DNA from: Anaerolineales bacterium | GTDB taxonomy: Bacteria > Chloroflexota > Anaerolineae > Anaerolineales > Villigracilaceae | Length of the DNA: 7,770 nucleotides | Assembly: GCA_016789205.1 (NCBI GenBank) | Contig: JAEURF010000073.1 | Coordinates: 1-7,770 of the forward strand | Direction of reading: 5' to 3' | Shown: positions 1 through 7,412 of the stretch, in pieces | How positions within the stretch are numbered: position 1 is the first letter of the stretch | How the letters are laid out: each line of letters opens with the position of its first letter | Made by a program: the position numbers and the translations under genes | Notes under the pieces: model-generated | The model's input: only the letters and a program-made list of their open reading frames with translations | Database searches by the model: none | Told to the model about the DNA's origin: nothing

Positions 1-144
1 TAATGAACTGCCGAGCAAGCGTGATTCATCTACACCTAAAATTCTCACAGAAGATGTGTTCACAAATGTAATGCGGTTATCTGCACCGGTTACAAGTACC
101 CCATCTGCAACCGCTTCCAAAATCGCTTGTGAACGGCTGGCTTC
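1..144 (-). other. Start of a PAS domain, cut by the window edge
   Basis: Residues 2115-2162 of the large protein read as the N-terminal part of a PAS fold: a helix 'SRSQAILEAVADGVLVTG', then 'DNRITFVNTSSVRILGVDE' and 'RLLGSSL'. This matches the usual PAS pattern 'il..i.dgi.v.d..g.i...N.....l.G....l.G..'. The domain continues beyond position 1. In sensor kinases a PAS at this place normally sits just ahead of the dimerisation and catalytic domains. Confidence 0.85.
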
Positions 145-3100
145 CACTTGTTCTTTGCGAAGCATCGAACCAAGTCTCTCGGCTTGGTCACGAATCAATT
201 CGTATAAATTCGCGTTGTTAATCGCCACAGAAACTTGTGTGGCAATCGCTTTGACCAAATTCAACATCTCGGTGCTGAAGAAATTAACATCACGATGAAA
301 AACCATTAACACACCAATTGCATCTTCACCAACCAACATCGGGACGACGATTGCACTGCGGTGGTCTTGACCAGATGCATCGCTTCGCACCCAACGGGAG
401 TCCTGATACAAATCCCCGACCAAGACCGCCTCCCGATTCTTTACCACCCAACCTGCAAGCCCTTCACCAATCTTCAATGTAAATGCGCGCGCACTGGGGC
501 TAGAGCGGTCTGATAAATATCCATAGCCTGCACGGTAATGCAAAAGATTATCTTCCGGGTTGACGAGCAAAATCGTACCTTGTTCTGCGCCCAATGTGTC
601 GTTTAGCAATGACAATGTACGATTCAATGTACGGTCTAAATCTAAGCTAGAAGAAACTTCTGTGAGAATGCGCAGGAGCGTATCTGTATTTTGTTTTTCT
701 TGATTTAATTGTGAGGTCCGTTCTTCCACGCGCGCTTCTTGTTCAGAAGCAAGTTGTTGCGTTTGGGCAAACAGACGTCCATTTTGAATCGCAACAATGG
801 CTTGATTCGCTAACGTGCCGAGAATTTGCATATCTTCTTCGGTGTACATATCTGGTAAATAACTTTGCGCAGAAAGCATACCTAAAGTTTTGCCACCTAA
901 ACTCATTGGCACAGCCACAATAGATTGCACTTCTTTGGCTTCATCACCAAAATGATGTGAATCAGAAGAAACATCAGGTGCTACATTTGAAATTAATTGA
1001 GGCTCACCAGTTTGGATGATTTCACTGCTCATGCCTTTGCCAAACGGCACACGTTGACCGGGATAGCGTTTTCCGCGCTCATATAAATAGACTGGGTCAA
1101 TCTCATTAGTCGCTTCATCATGCAAAGTGATAACAAAAGTATCCAAAGGCATTAGGCGTTCGGCGGCTTTATGCACAGAATGATAGATTTCTTCTGCATC
1201 CAAACTGGCGCTGACCAATGAACTGGTTTCATTCAAGACAGCAAAGCGTTCGGCTGTACGGACAGAAGATTGATATAAACGTGCATTTTCAAGTGCAATG
1301 GTGGCTTGATTGGTAATAGTGCGTGCAATTTCTAATTCGTTCACGCCAAAACGAGACTCACCCGCCATTTGGACGAAGAGCAAAGCAGTTAGTATTCCTT
1401 GTCCAGTAGCAAGTGGCAGAATTAATAAAGCGGTTGCATTTTCGCCAAACATATCTAAGAGTGAAGCAAGGTCTGGCTCGTTGCGCACATCTTCTGTATT
1501 GAACATGCCGAGTGACTCACGCAAGCGGCTGAAGATAGGCGCATCTGGCAATACGCGCGGCAGTTTGGCGCGAATTCGAGGTGTGGAAATTTTCCAAAGT
1601 GCTTGCCCCCGTTCGAACGTCACGACAGAGACGCGATGTGCATTTAATCCTTTGAGCAATTCTTCGGCAGTCAAATTCAAAATTTGGTCTGTATCCAATG
1701 AACGAGTCAAAGCGGATGTAAAACGATTCAATGTTGTTAGGCGTTGTGAACGTTGGTCTAATTCTGTAGCGCGGCTAACGCTGTCTTCATACAAACGCGA
1801 GTTATCTAACGAAACCGCAGATTGACTGGCAAAGGTAAGCCCGACTTGCACTTGTTCGTGTGTGAAATAATTTGCTTGCCATTTTTCTACTGCAAGCACA
1901 CCCACCATTTCGCCTTTTGAAACCAACGGAATGCCTAACCATGAAAGACGTGGCGCTTCTACTGGCGGGAAGCGCGGGTCTTCACGCACATCTTTGACGA
2001 GAATCGGTTGACCGGTTTGCGCCATTTCTTTGAACAACGCACTATCTGCAACTGCAATAGATAAGCCGAGTCTTTGTTCAACATCTGAAAAGCCGCGTGT
2101 GGAAGCAACTGTGAGACGTTCTTTTTCACGAAGCCAAAGCGTGGCTGTATCGTATGGAAGAATGGGTCGCATTTGGTCGAGAAGTGAATTAATTAACTGG
2201 TCACTGCTCAAACTAGAGGTCAGTGCGGCAGAAGCATCGTTTAAGGCTTGTAATTGACCCGCGCGTTCTTGCGCATCACGCACAAGGCGTAAGTTATCCA
2301 TTGAAAGCGCCACTTGTTGAGCAAGTGATACCAACAAGGCTTCATCTTCATTGCGGAATGCGCCGGTGGTATTGAAGTTATCTAAAACCAACAAGCCGAG
2401 ATTTTGTTCATTAGAAACAATTGGTACGAGCAAAGATGAAACGGGCAAACGTCCGCCGGTAGCTTGACGATAGAAAGAAAGATTTTCTGCGGCTAGGTTG
2501 TAATCACGCGCGAAATTGATTTCATCTACACGGCGCGCGCGTTTTTGCATAAACGCATTACCGGGCAAGGCTTCGCCAAGCCGATAATTAATTCTCAACA
2601 TGCTTTCATTATCGGCATAGCCTGAAACAGCACGTGGCGTAAGCAGTTCATTTTTCTGATTCCATACCAAGACTGCGCCAGCATGAGCATTTTGGATGAC
2701 ACGTCGTGCGCTATCTAACAAAGATTTGACAATCGCATCGGCTTCCATGCCTGCTAACTGGCGGCTGAAATCGAGCAGTAGATTCACTTCGTCTAATCTG
2801 CGGCGGGTTTGATTGAGCAATGAAATGTTTTGTAGAATTAATGAAGTTTGTTGTGAAATTTGATTGTAAACTTGGCGGTCTTCATCATTAAAAGACTGCA
2901 TCGGTTCAGGGCTGGTTGCCAGCATCGCCGCTACAGGCTTATTCTCAACTAGAATGGGCAGACAAATTACACCCTTAGCACGAAGCGAAGTGAGTAACGT
3001 CGAATCACGCCATTCATCATCTTCGTCAAGGTTTGAAATCAAAACTGCGGAGCCGCTTTGTAAAACTGCCCGCAATGGGTTTCTTTGACCAAATAATGCT

Positions 3101-6100
3101 TCGACATTCGTCGAGCGCGGCAGACTCCCCAGCACGTGCATTAAGCGCGGACCTTCTAATGTATTCTCTGCAACCAATGCAACCGACATGCCAAGTTGCG
3201 TTAGTGTTTCGCGCCCCAATGCAGAGAGCGCAGATGTGGCATCCAATTGGCGGCTAACGGATTCGGTAATTGCTAAACCAGCGCGCACACGTTGAGCGCG
3301 GCGGTCTAAATTGTGTAACGAGATGGTTTGTTCAAGGTCTTTGCGCAATAAAATCGGTAAATCATTTTTGGCAATATCGAGCAATTTTTGTTGGCGACTC
3401 AATGCCGAAGAAAGCGATTCCATGCGTGCGCGTAAGTCAGTTTGGCGTAACGTGTTGCTAATTAATAACGCGGCTTGTGACGCAAACACTTCTATTGATT
3501 CAATCGTGGCTATATCCGGTCGTAAGCCATTTGCAGGGTCATCCAAACTAATCAAGCCTAAGATTTCACCATCTGCATTTTCTAATGGAATAATGAAGAA
3601 GTCTTCTGAATTCCAAGAATTTGACCCTTTTGTTTGTGCCTGATTTACATCCAAAGTAATATGATGTAAATCAGGGGGCATGACTGGCGTTTGGTCTGCA
3701 GGGATAAAGTATGAACGACTGGTCTTAAATTCAGGGCGCATGAGTTGTTGCACGCTCGCAAGGGGTTGTTTGCGTGCAAGCAATTCATTCAATGTTTCTT
3801 GCGGAAGCCCAACCCCGGTCACACGCCGTAATTGATTTGTATCCGTTTCTACCATACTCACTAAGACCACACGGAAGGGTGTTGCATCACGAATACCGCG
3901 TGCAATAATTTGCAAGGCTTGGTCTAATGGTTGGTCGTGACCTAAACTGTAACTAACATCGGTCAGCCGTACCAACGTCTCAGACCTGCGCCCCATCAAT
4001 TCACTGCGTTGTTTTTCATTTTGATAACGTTGCGCGTTGGCAAGCGCAATCCCTGCTTGCACTGCCAGCATTTGCATCAATTCAGCAGACTCGGCTGTAA
4101 AAAATTTAGAGCGGCTAGAATACACATTCATCAAACCAAACACTTGCGAATGATGTGAAATTGGCAAAATGATTCCGGAACGCGCACCTTCATGTGGCGG
4201 ATAAATTCCATCTTGAATAAAATCTGAAACAATGAAAGGCGCGTTATCTTTAATGGCTGTGCGTTCTGCCGAACTTAAGCCTGGTTGATGCTCGCGTCCA
4301 ACTGAAAGCTGAACACGCGGATTGGCAACATCTGTATTTGATTCAAACAAAATGACAGTGCCAGAATCTGCGTGAGCAAGCCGCACGGCTTCGGTATAAA
4401 TCACTTGAAGCAGATGTTTCAAATCAAGCGAGACGCCTAATTCTTTGCTGACTCGTGCAATTGCAGAGAGTTGGTCAACACGCCGCCTCAACGAATCGTC
4501 GGTCTGCGTGAGCAACTCAGCAGATTCAATCGCCGACGCAATTTGCCCTGCGGCAGTTGAGACGATTTGTAAATCATAAGGATTGAAATAATTTAATTTA
4601 CTGCTTCCTAACATTAATTCGCCGACACTACGCTCACGGACTACAAGCGGTGCCACAATCGCAGATTCCATGTTCAGTACGCTGGTCAATGAACGATATG
4701 CAGGTAAGACTCTTCTATCTGTGCTGAGGCGACCTGAGAGAAATGGACGTTTACTTCCAGAAACGCTGTAGCGATAATTTGGGTCATCCACAAAAATTTG
4801 TTGGAAGTTATTACCGATTTCTTCTGAAACACCGTATGTAGATTCACGACTCAAACTTAGGACGCCACGTGTTTCATCTAACAAGAAGATGGCGCCCATA
4901 TCAGCTTGGAAGAGCTGTGCAATTTCTTGCATAGAATATTTGAGAATCTCTTCTAATGTGGCGGAAGAAGCAGAAAGGCTGGCGATACGGCGCAGTGCAT
5001 CTGCACGCTGTGCGCGGGCACGAGCTTGTTGAACGAGTAAAACATTTTCAATAATGGCGGCGGCTTGATTGGCAACGATGTTCATTAATCGAATTTCTTC
5101 TTGATTAAAAGAAGAAGTGCCGCGGGTGTGATGACCGACTTGCAGGTAGCCGAGCATGTGTCCCGAAGAAAGAAGCGGGATGAGTGCATTGTCGCGTAAA
5201 CTGGCGGCAGTGGCTACATCTGCAAGCCCAAGCGCACGCCATGATTCGTCAGTCATCGCATTGGTAGTGATGATGGGTTGTTGGCTGGTGATGAGTTTTT
5301 CAGCTGGGCTATCTGGCAAAATGTTGACGCGGTAAATTTCGACGACTTGTGTAGGCAAACCATGAAATGGAATTTTGCCTTCGAGTGTGCGTTTGTCCTC
5401 GTCATATAAAAGGAAGCCGACAATTTCGGTTTGGAATAATGGCAAGATGCTTTGCACAAGGCGTGTGAACATTTCTTGCATGTCGCGCACGGAACCAAGT
5501 GATTGGTTGAGATTTGCAAGCCCAATCAATTCGGAGCGGCGACGTTGTTCGTCTTCATATAATTTTGCATTGCGAATGGCAACGGCGGCTTGACCTGAAA
5601 TTAATACAAGCAAATCCATATCGTGTTGACCAAACGCGCCAGTGCTTAGTTGACCAGCTTCAAGCGTGCCGACCAATTCACCGCCTGCAATCAGCGGAAT
5701 GCCTAAATAAGATTGAACTGGAATTAATTCGCCATTAACCAGTTCAGATTCTTGAACATTTTCAAGCATCAATGGTGATTTGTTATTCGCAACTTGCTGA
5801 GTGAGGCTTCCAAATTGAGATTTGGCTAATGAGCCGGTGTTCATCAATCTGCCGGTGGTTGGTAAACGATTGCGATGCGGCATTAAGATTTTACGTTCGG
5901 CATCCCATAATTTAAGTTCAAGCACATCAGAGGGGACTAATTTGCTGACGTTATTTAAAATAGAACCGACAGTTGTATTCAAATCTAAACTGGCGGCAAT
6001 GCTTTGACTAAATTCTGTTGCTAGTTGCAAAATTTCATTTGAGTCAGCCGTGTTTTGCTCAACGGTAGCAATGCCTTCTTTACCGCGCAATGAAACCAAC

Positions 6101-6486
6101 ATCATAGGGTATGTGCCGGGCACTTCGTATGATGAAATTTCTACCAACCTGCCGCTGATAGAAACACGCTTCGAACTAGGCGAAGAGCATACATCTAAAA
6201 AGTCATCAGATGGGCGCACATATCTGGCGAGGCGTTCTAAATCATAGGGTTCGTTTTCGCGCAAACCAAAAAAGGCTCTCGCACGATTGCTTAAATACTC
6301 AACCCGTCCGCCGGGTTGGAGGATTAAAACTGCATCGTTTGATTGCGTAGATTCTGGAAAGGTTTGGGAAATTAAATTAGCCTGCCCTGTTGCCTGTGTA
6401 CGAGGCAACATACGCAGAGTTAACCAAGCTAGTGCAACAATCACCAGCCCAGCAATGAACAGGCTAACGCCGAAGCCGGAAAACAT
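1..6486 (-). CDS. Giant membrane-anchored multi-GAF/PAS sensor protein (probable sensor histidine kinase), C-terminus beyond the window
   Basis: The frame is open from an ATG at 6486 to the window edge, 2162 codons with no stop. An in-frame TAG lies 9-12 bases upstream of the ATG, so this is the earliest possible ATG start. Seen in order: one hydrophobic segment (residues 5-24) followed by R25 and R29, which suggests a cytoplasmic body; a weak PAS-like segment (about 50-135); eleven GAF domains (about 150-2097); and the first half of a PAS domain (about 2115-2162, with 'ILEAVADGVLV' and 'ITFVNTSSVRILG'). GAF domains bind small ligands or mediate dimer signalling; which ligands apply here cannot be told. 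In proteins built this way a HisKA/HATPase_c kinase end usually follows, but no H-box or ATP-binding motif is inside the window, so 'kinase' is inferred. The protein has only two cysteines (C100, C1175). The gene lies 20 bp downstream of a response regulator gene, its likely partner. An uncharacterised cyclase or phosphatase output is also possible. Confidence 0.93.
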   Translation of the reverse strand, partial: MFSGFGVSLFIAGLVIVALAWLTLRMLPRTQATGQANLISQTFPESTQSNDAVLILQPGGRVEYLSNRARAFFGLRENEPYDLERLARYVRPSDDFLDVCSSPSSKRVSISGRLVEISSYEVPGTYPMMLVSLRGKEGIATVEQNTADSNEILQLATEFSQSIAASLDLNTTVGSILNNVSKLVPSDVLELKLWDAERKILMPHRNRLPTTGRLMNTGSLAKSQFGSLTQQVANNKSPLMLENVQESELVNGELIPVQSYLGIPLIAGGELVGTLEAGQLSTGAFGQHDMDLLVLISGQAAVAIRNAKLYEDEQRRRSELIGLANLNQSLGSVRDMQEMFTRLVQSILPLFQTEIVGFLLYDEDKRTLEGKIPFHGLPTQVVEIYRVNILPDSPAEKLITSQQPIITTNAMTDESWRALGLADVATAASLRDNALIPLLSSGHMLGYLQVGHHTRGTSSFNQEEIRLMNIVANQAAAIIENVLLVQQARARAQRADALRRIASLSASSATLEEILKYSMQEIAQLFQADMGAIFLLDETRGVLSLSRESTYGVSEEIGNNFQQIFVDDPNYRYSVSGSKRPFLSGRLSTDRRVLPAYRSLTSVLNMESAIVAPLVVRERSVGELMLGSSKLNYFNPYDLQIVSTAAGQIASAIESAELLTQTDDSLRRRVDQLSAIARVSKELGVSLDLKHLLQVIYTEAVRLAHADSGTVILFESNTDVANPRVQLSVGREHQPGLSSAERTAIKDNAPFIVSDFIQDGIYPPHEGARSGIILPISHHSQVFGLMNVYSSRSKFFTAESAELMQMLAVQAGIALANAQRYQNEKQRSELMGRRSETLVRLTDVSYSLGHDQPLDQALQIIARGIRDATPFRVVLVSMVETDTNQLRRVTGVGLPQETLNELLARKQPLASVQQLMRPEFKTSRSYFIPADQTPVMPPDLHHITLDVNQAQTKGSNSWNSEDFFIIPLENADGEILGLISLDDPANGLRPDIATIESIEVFASQAALLISNTLRQTDLRARMESLSSALSRQQKLLDIAKNDLPILLRKDLEQTISLHNLDRRAQRVRAGLAITESVSRQLDATSALSALGRETLTQLGMSVALVAENTLEGPRLMHVLGSLPRSTNVEALFGQRNPLRAVLQSGSAVLISNLDEDDEWRDSTLLTSLRAKGVICLPILVENKPVAAMLATSPEPMQSFNDEDRQVYNQISQQTSLILQNISLLNQTRRRLDEVNLLLDFSRQLAGMEADAIVKSLLDSARRVIQNAHAGAVLVWNQKNELLTPRAVSGYADNESMLRINYRLGEALPGNAFMQKRARRVDEINFARDYNLAAENLSFYRQATGGRLPVSSLLVPIVSNEQNLGLLVLDNFNTTGAFRNEDEALLVSLAQQVALSMDNLRLVRDAQERAGQLQALNDASAALTSSLSSDQLINSLLDQMRPILPYDTATLWLREKERLTVASTRGFSDVEQRLGLSIAVADSALFKEMAQTGQPILVKDVREDPRFPPVEAPRLSWLGIPLVSKGEMVGVLAVEKWQANYFTHEQVQVGLTFASQSAVSLDNSRLYEDSVSRATELDQRSQRLTTLNRFTSALTRSLDTDQILNLTAEELLKGLNAHRVSVVTFERGQALWKISTPRIRAKLPRVLPDAPIFSRLRESLGMFNTEDVRNEPDLASLLDMFGENATALLILPLATGQGILTALLFVQMAGESRFGVNELEIARTITNQATIALENARLYQSSVRTAERFAVLNETSSLVSASLDAEEIYHSVHKAAERLMPLDTFVITLHDEATNEIDPVYLYERGKRYPGQRVPFGKGMSSEIIQTGEPQLISNVAPDVSSDSHHFGDEAKEVQSIVAVPMSLGGKTLGMLSAQSYLPDMYTEEDMQILGTLANQAIVAIQNGRLFAQTQQLASEQEARVEERTSQLNQEKQNTDTLLRILTEVSSSLDLDRTLNRTLSLLNDTLGAEQGTILLVNPEDNLLHYRAGYGYLSDRSSPSARAFTLKIGEGLAGWVVKNREAVLVGDLYQDSRWVRSDASGQDHRSAIVVPMLVGEDAIGVLMVFHRDVNFFSTEMLNLVKAIATQVSVAINNANLYELIRDQAERLGSMLRKEQVEASRSQAILEAVADGVLVTGADNRITFVNTSSVRILGVDESRLLGSSL
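682..762 (-). other. Coiled-coil linker between GAF10 and GAF11
   Basis: Residues 1909-1935 include 'EQEARVEERTSQLNQEKQN', a charged Glu/Gln-rich helix. Coils of the 'VEERTxxL' type are common just before PAS or HisKA modules in sensor kinases. GAF11 and the following PAS may therefore form the output-proximal unit, with GAF1-10 as an upstream sensory extension. The coil is read from sequence only. Confidence 0.5.
3289..3441 (-). other. Extended helical linker between GAF5 and GAF6
   Basis: Residues 1016-1066 separate GAF5 from GAF6 by about 50 residues, whereas most neighbouring GAF domains here are joined by roughly 5-12. The segment is rich in Leu, Arg, Gln and Glu, with stretches such as 'LRARMESLSSALSRQQKLL' and 'LLRKDLEQTISLHNLDRRA' that look helical and possibly coiled coil. 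It splits the array into a five-GAF half and a six-GAF half. That it joins two ancestral modules is inference. Confidence 0.5.
3639..3675. repeat. Perfect 13-bp inverted repeat (hairpin) inside the GAF5 coding region
   Basis: The left arm at 3639-3651 (cctgatttacatc) is the exact reverse complement of the right arm at 3663-3675 (gatgtaaatcagg), with an 11-base AT-rich loop between them. On the coding strand it encodes the 'PDLHHITLDVNQA' stretch (residues 938-950), inside a GAF5 loop that looks like an insertion. No T-run follows on either strand, so it is not a standard intrinsic terminator. Its function is unknown. A match of this length over so short a distance is unlikely by chance in 7.8 kb. 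Confidence 0.85.
6415..6474 (-). other. N-terminal transmembrane segment of the multi-GAF protein
   Basis: Residues 5-24 form a stretch of about 20 mostly hydrophobic residues ('FGVSLFIAGLVIVALAWLTL') followed by Arg at 25 and 29. There is no signal-peptidase site and only about four residues before it, so no extracytoplasmic sensor domain exists. By the positive-inside rule the body is cytoplasmic. It most likely serves as a simple membrane anchor. Confidence 0.8.
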
Positions 6487-6494
6487 GGCTAATG

Positions 6495-6500
6495 CCTACC
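6495..6500 (-). promoter_or_regulatory. Weak ribosome-binding site of the multi-GAF gene
   Basis: On the coding strand GGTAGG lies 8 bases upstream of the ATG at 6486, within the 20-base gap after the response regulator's stop. It is an imperfect Shine-Dalgarno match, weaker than that of the preceding gene. An in-frame TAG overlapping this element rules out a longer N-terminus. Confidence 0.55.
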
Positions 6501-6506
6501 ACTTGC

Positions 6507-7412
6507 TTAGGCAGTCGAAGCCGCCGCAGCATCCTGTCTGCGAGCTTCAGCCGCGAGTTCTGTAATTTCACGAATATCAGCAAAACTATGTAACTCGGGT
6601 GAAACCAAGCCCGCAGAAAACGTCATAAAGCCCACTTTTTCAACGCCGCCTTCTGCTTTGGGTGCTTGAATGAATCCTTGTTGGCGGTCTATAAAATTAT
6701 AGTGACTTTGCACTTCTTCAGCAAAACGTTGTTTGACCTTTTGCCGAATGAGCGGTGCGGCTTCGTTGGTTGTGATAATGATGAAGTTATCGCCTCCCGC
6801 GTGACCGATAAAGTCGCTGGCTGTGCCGACATCATCTACCACTTCGCCGATTAACATCGCCGCAAAACGAAGTACATCGTCACCTGCTACAAAACCATAT
6901 ACATCTTTGAAGGCTTCAAAGTTATTGACGCGCACATCTAACAATGCCCAATTTTTTTCACGAATAATCCTGCGCAATTGTTCTTCGATTAAGCGTCCCG
7001 CAGGTAAACCGGAACGCGGGTCAGTCAGGCTTTCCCGTTCAGCGCGGCGAATGGCTCCCTGCACACGCAGTTTTAATTCTTCAATGTCAAATGGCTTGGT
7101 GATGTAATCATCCGCGCCCAATTCCAAGCCTTGCAATTTATCACTGCGTTCATCTTTTTGCGTCAAGAAAATCACAGGGATGTGGCTGGTACGTGTGCTG
7201 GTGCGTAATGTGCGACAGACTTCATAACCGTCAATATCCGGCAACATAATATCCAGCACAATTAAATGCGGCAAGACTTGCTTTGTTTTTTCCAAAGCAT
7301 CTCTTCCGCGATTCGCCACATCCACGTCAAATTGCAAGCCCGTGAAATAAATCTTGAGCATGTTGGCGATGTCAACATCGTCTTCTACGACTAAAAGGCG
7401 AGCGTTACCCAT
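6507..7412 (-). CDS. Response regulator with receiver domain and degenerate GGDEF-like domain
   Basis: The 301-residue protein begins with a CheY-like receiver (about 4-122). The Mg-binding acidic pair is D11/D12, the phosphate-accepting Asp is D54 ('IVLDIMLPDIDG'), and the switch residues are T84 and K106 ('ITKPF'). All key receiver residues are present. A GGDEF-family domain follows (about 128-290), opening with 'LTDPRSGLPAGRL'. Its active site is eroded: aligned with PleD, the first metal-binding Asp is R161, the next Asp of the DxD is N163, the guanine-contacting Asn is K169, and the signature reads GGDNF (206-210) rather than GG(D/E)EF. D178 is kept. The inhibitory RxxD site has lost its Arg (T197-A-S-D200). 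It is therefore unlikely to make cyclic di-GMP and more likely acts through binding or protein contact. The start is supported by a perfect AGGAGG five bases upstream. It overlaps the upstream gene by 8 bp, and the large sensor gene follows, suggesting a sensor-regulator pair. Confidence 0.93.
   Translation of the reverse strand: MGNARLLVVEDDVDIANMLKIYFTGLQFDVDVANRGRDALEKTKQVLPHLIVLDIMLPDIDGYEVCRTLRTSTRTSHIPVIFLTQKDERSDKLQGLELGADDYITKPFDIEELKLRVQGAIRRAERESLTDPRSGLPAGRLIEEQLRRIIREKNWALLDVRVNNFEAFKDVYGFVAGDDVLRFAAMLIGEVVDDVGTASDFIGHAGGDNFIIITTNEAAPLIRQKVKQRFAEEVQSHYNFIDRQQGFIQAPKAEGGVEKVGFMTFSAGLVSPELHSFADIREITELAAEARRQDAAAASTA
6783..6803 (-). other. Degenerate GGDEF signature (HAGGDNF)
   Basis: Residues 204-210 of the response regulator read H-A-G-G-D-N-F where active diguanylate cyclases have R-(F/Y/L)-GG(D/E)EF. 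The usual Glu at the fourth signature position is Asn, and the preceding Arg is His. Together with the loss of the upstream metal-binding Asp this marks the domain as a probable non-catalytic GGDEF fold. Confidence 0.85.

Larger units (their letters stand above)
196..6039 (-). repeat. Array of eleven tandem GAF domains (protein-level repeat)
   Basis: Eleven diverged copies lie head to tail within the large gene. Approximate residue ranges: GAF1 150-313, GAF2 318-487, GAF3 495-659, GAF4 670-824, GAF5 836-1015, GAF6 1067-1226, GAF7 1232-1405, GAF8 1411-1568, GAF9 1580-1739, GAF10 1746-1908, GAF11 1936-2097. Each begins with a helix such as 'LNETSSLVSASLDAEEIY', has a central 'PL...G..vG.L.v' strand pair, and ends with a helix of the form Q-A-x-x-A-I-x-N-A-x-L-Y. 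The Asn of that closing motif falls at residues 306, 481, 655 (Ser here), 817, 1011, 1220, 1398, 1562, 1734, 1902 and 2091, a spacing of 162-209 residues. The copies are clearly diverged from one another, so this looks like old duplication or assembly rather than recent DNA-level expansion. Confidence 0.9.

Noticed and set aside
1310..1825. Plus-strand open frame of 171 codons, the longest on that strand
   Set aside because: It lies entirely antisense to GAF8-GAF9 of the large minus-strand gene, its translation shows no recognisable domain, and the minus-strand frame is continuous with clear domain structure.
3639..3675. The GAF5 hairpin as an intrinsic terminator
   Set aside because: No T-rich run follows the stem on either strand and it lies mid-gene; coding continues normally past it.
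5095..5116. Inverted repeat ttcttctt / aagaagaa with a 6-base loop
   Set aside because: It is only 8 bp of low-complexity sequence; matches of this size are expected by chance in a window this long.
5253..5525. Minus-strand frame of 90 codons inside the large gene
   Set aside because: It is in another frame across GAF2, shows no domain, and the overlapping main frame encodes a coherent GAF sequence.
196..6039. Phytochrome-type bilin-binding GAF domains
   Set aside because: None of the eleven domains has the chromophore cysteine or a Cys-His pair, and there is no PHY domain.
1..6486. Possible frameshift or joined genes within the very long frame
   Set aside because: The codon count from the ATG to position 1 is exactly 2162 with no stop, and every section translates to coherent GAF sequence in the same frame.
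6507..7412. Active diguanylate cyclase of the PleD type
   Set aside because: The domain order matches, but the metal-binding Asp, the guanine-contacting Asn and the fourth signature residue are all replaced.
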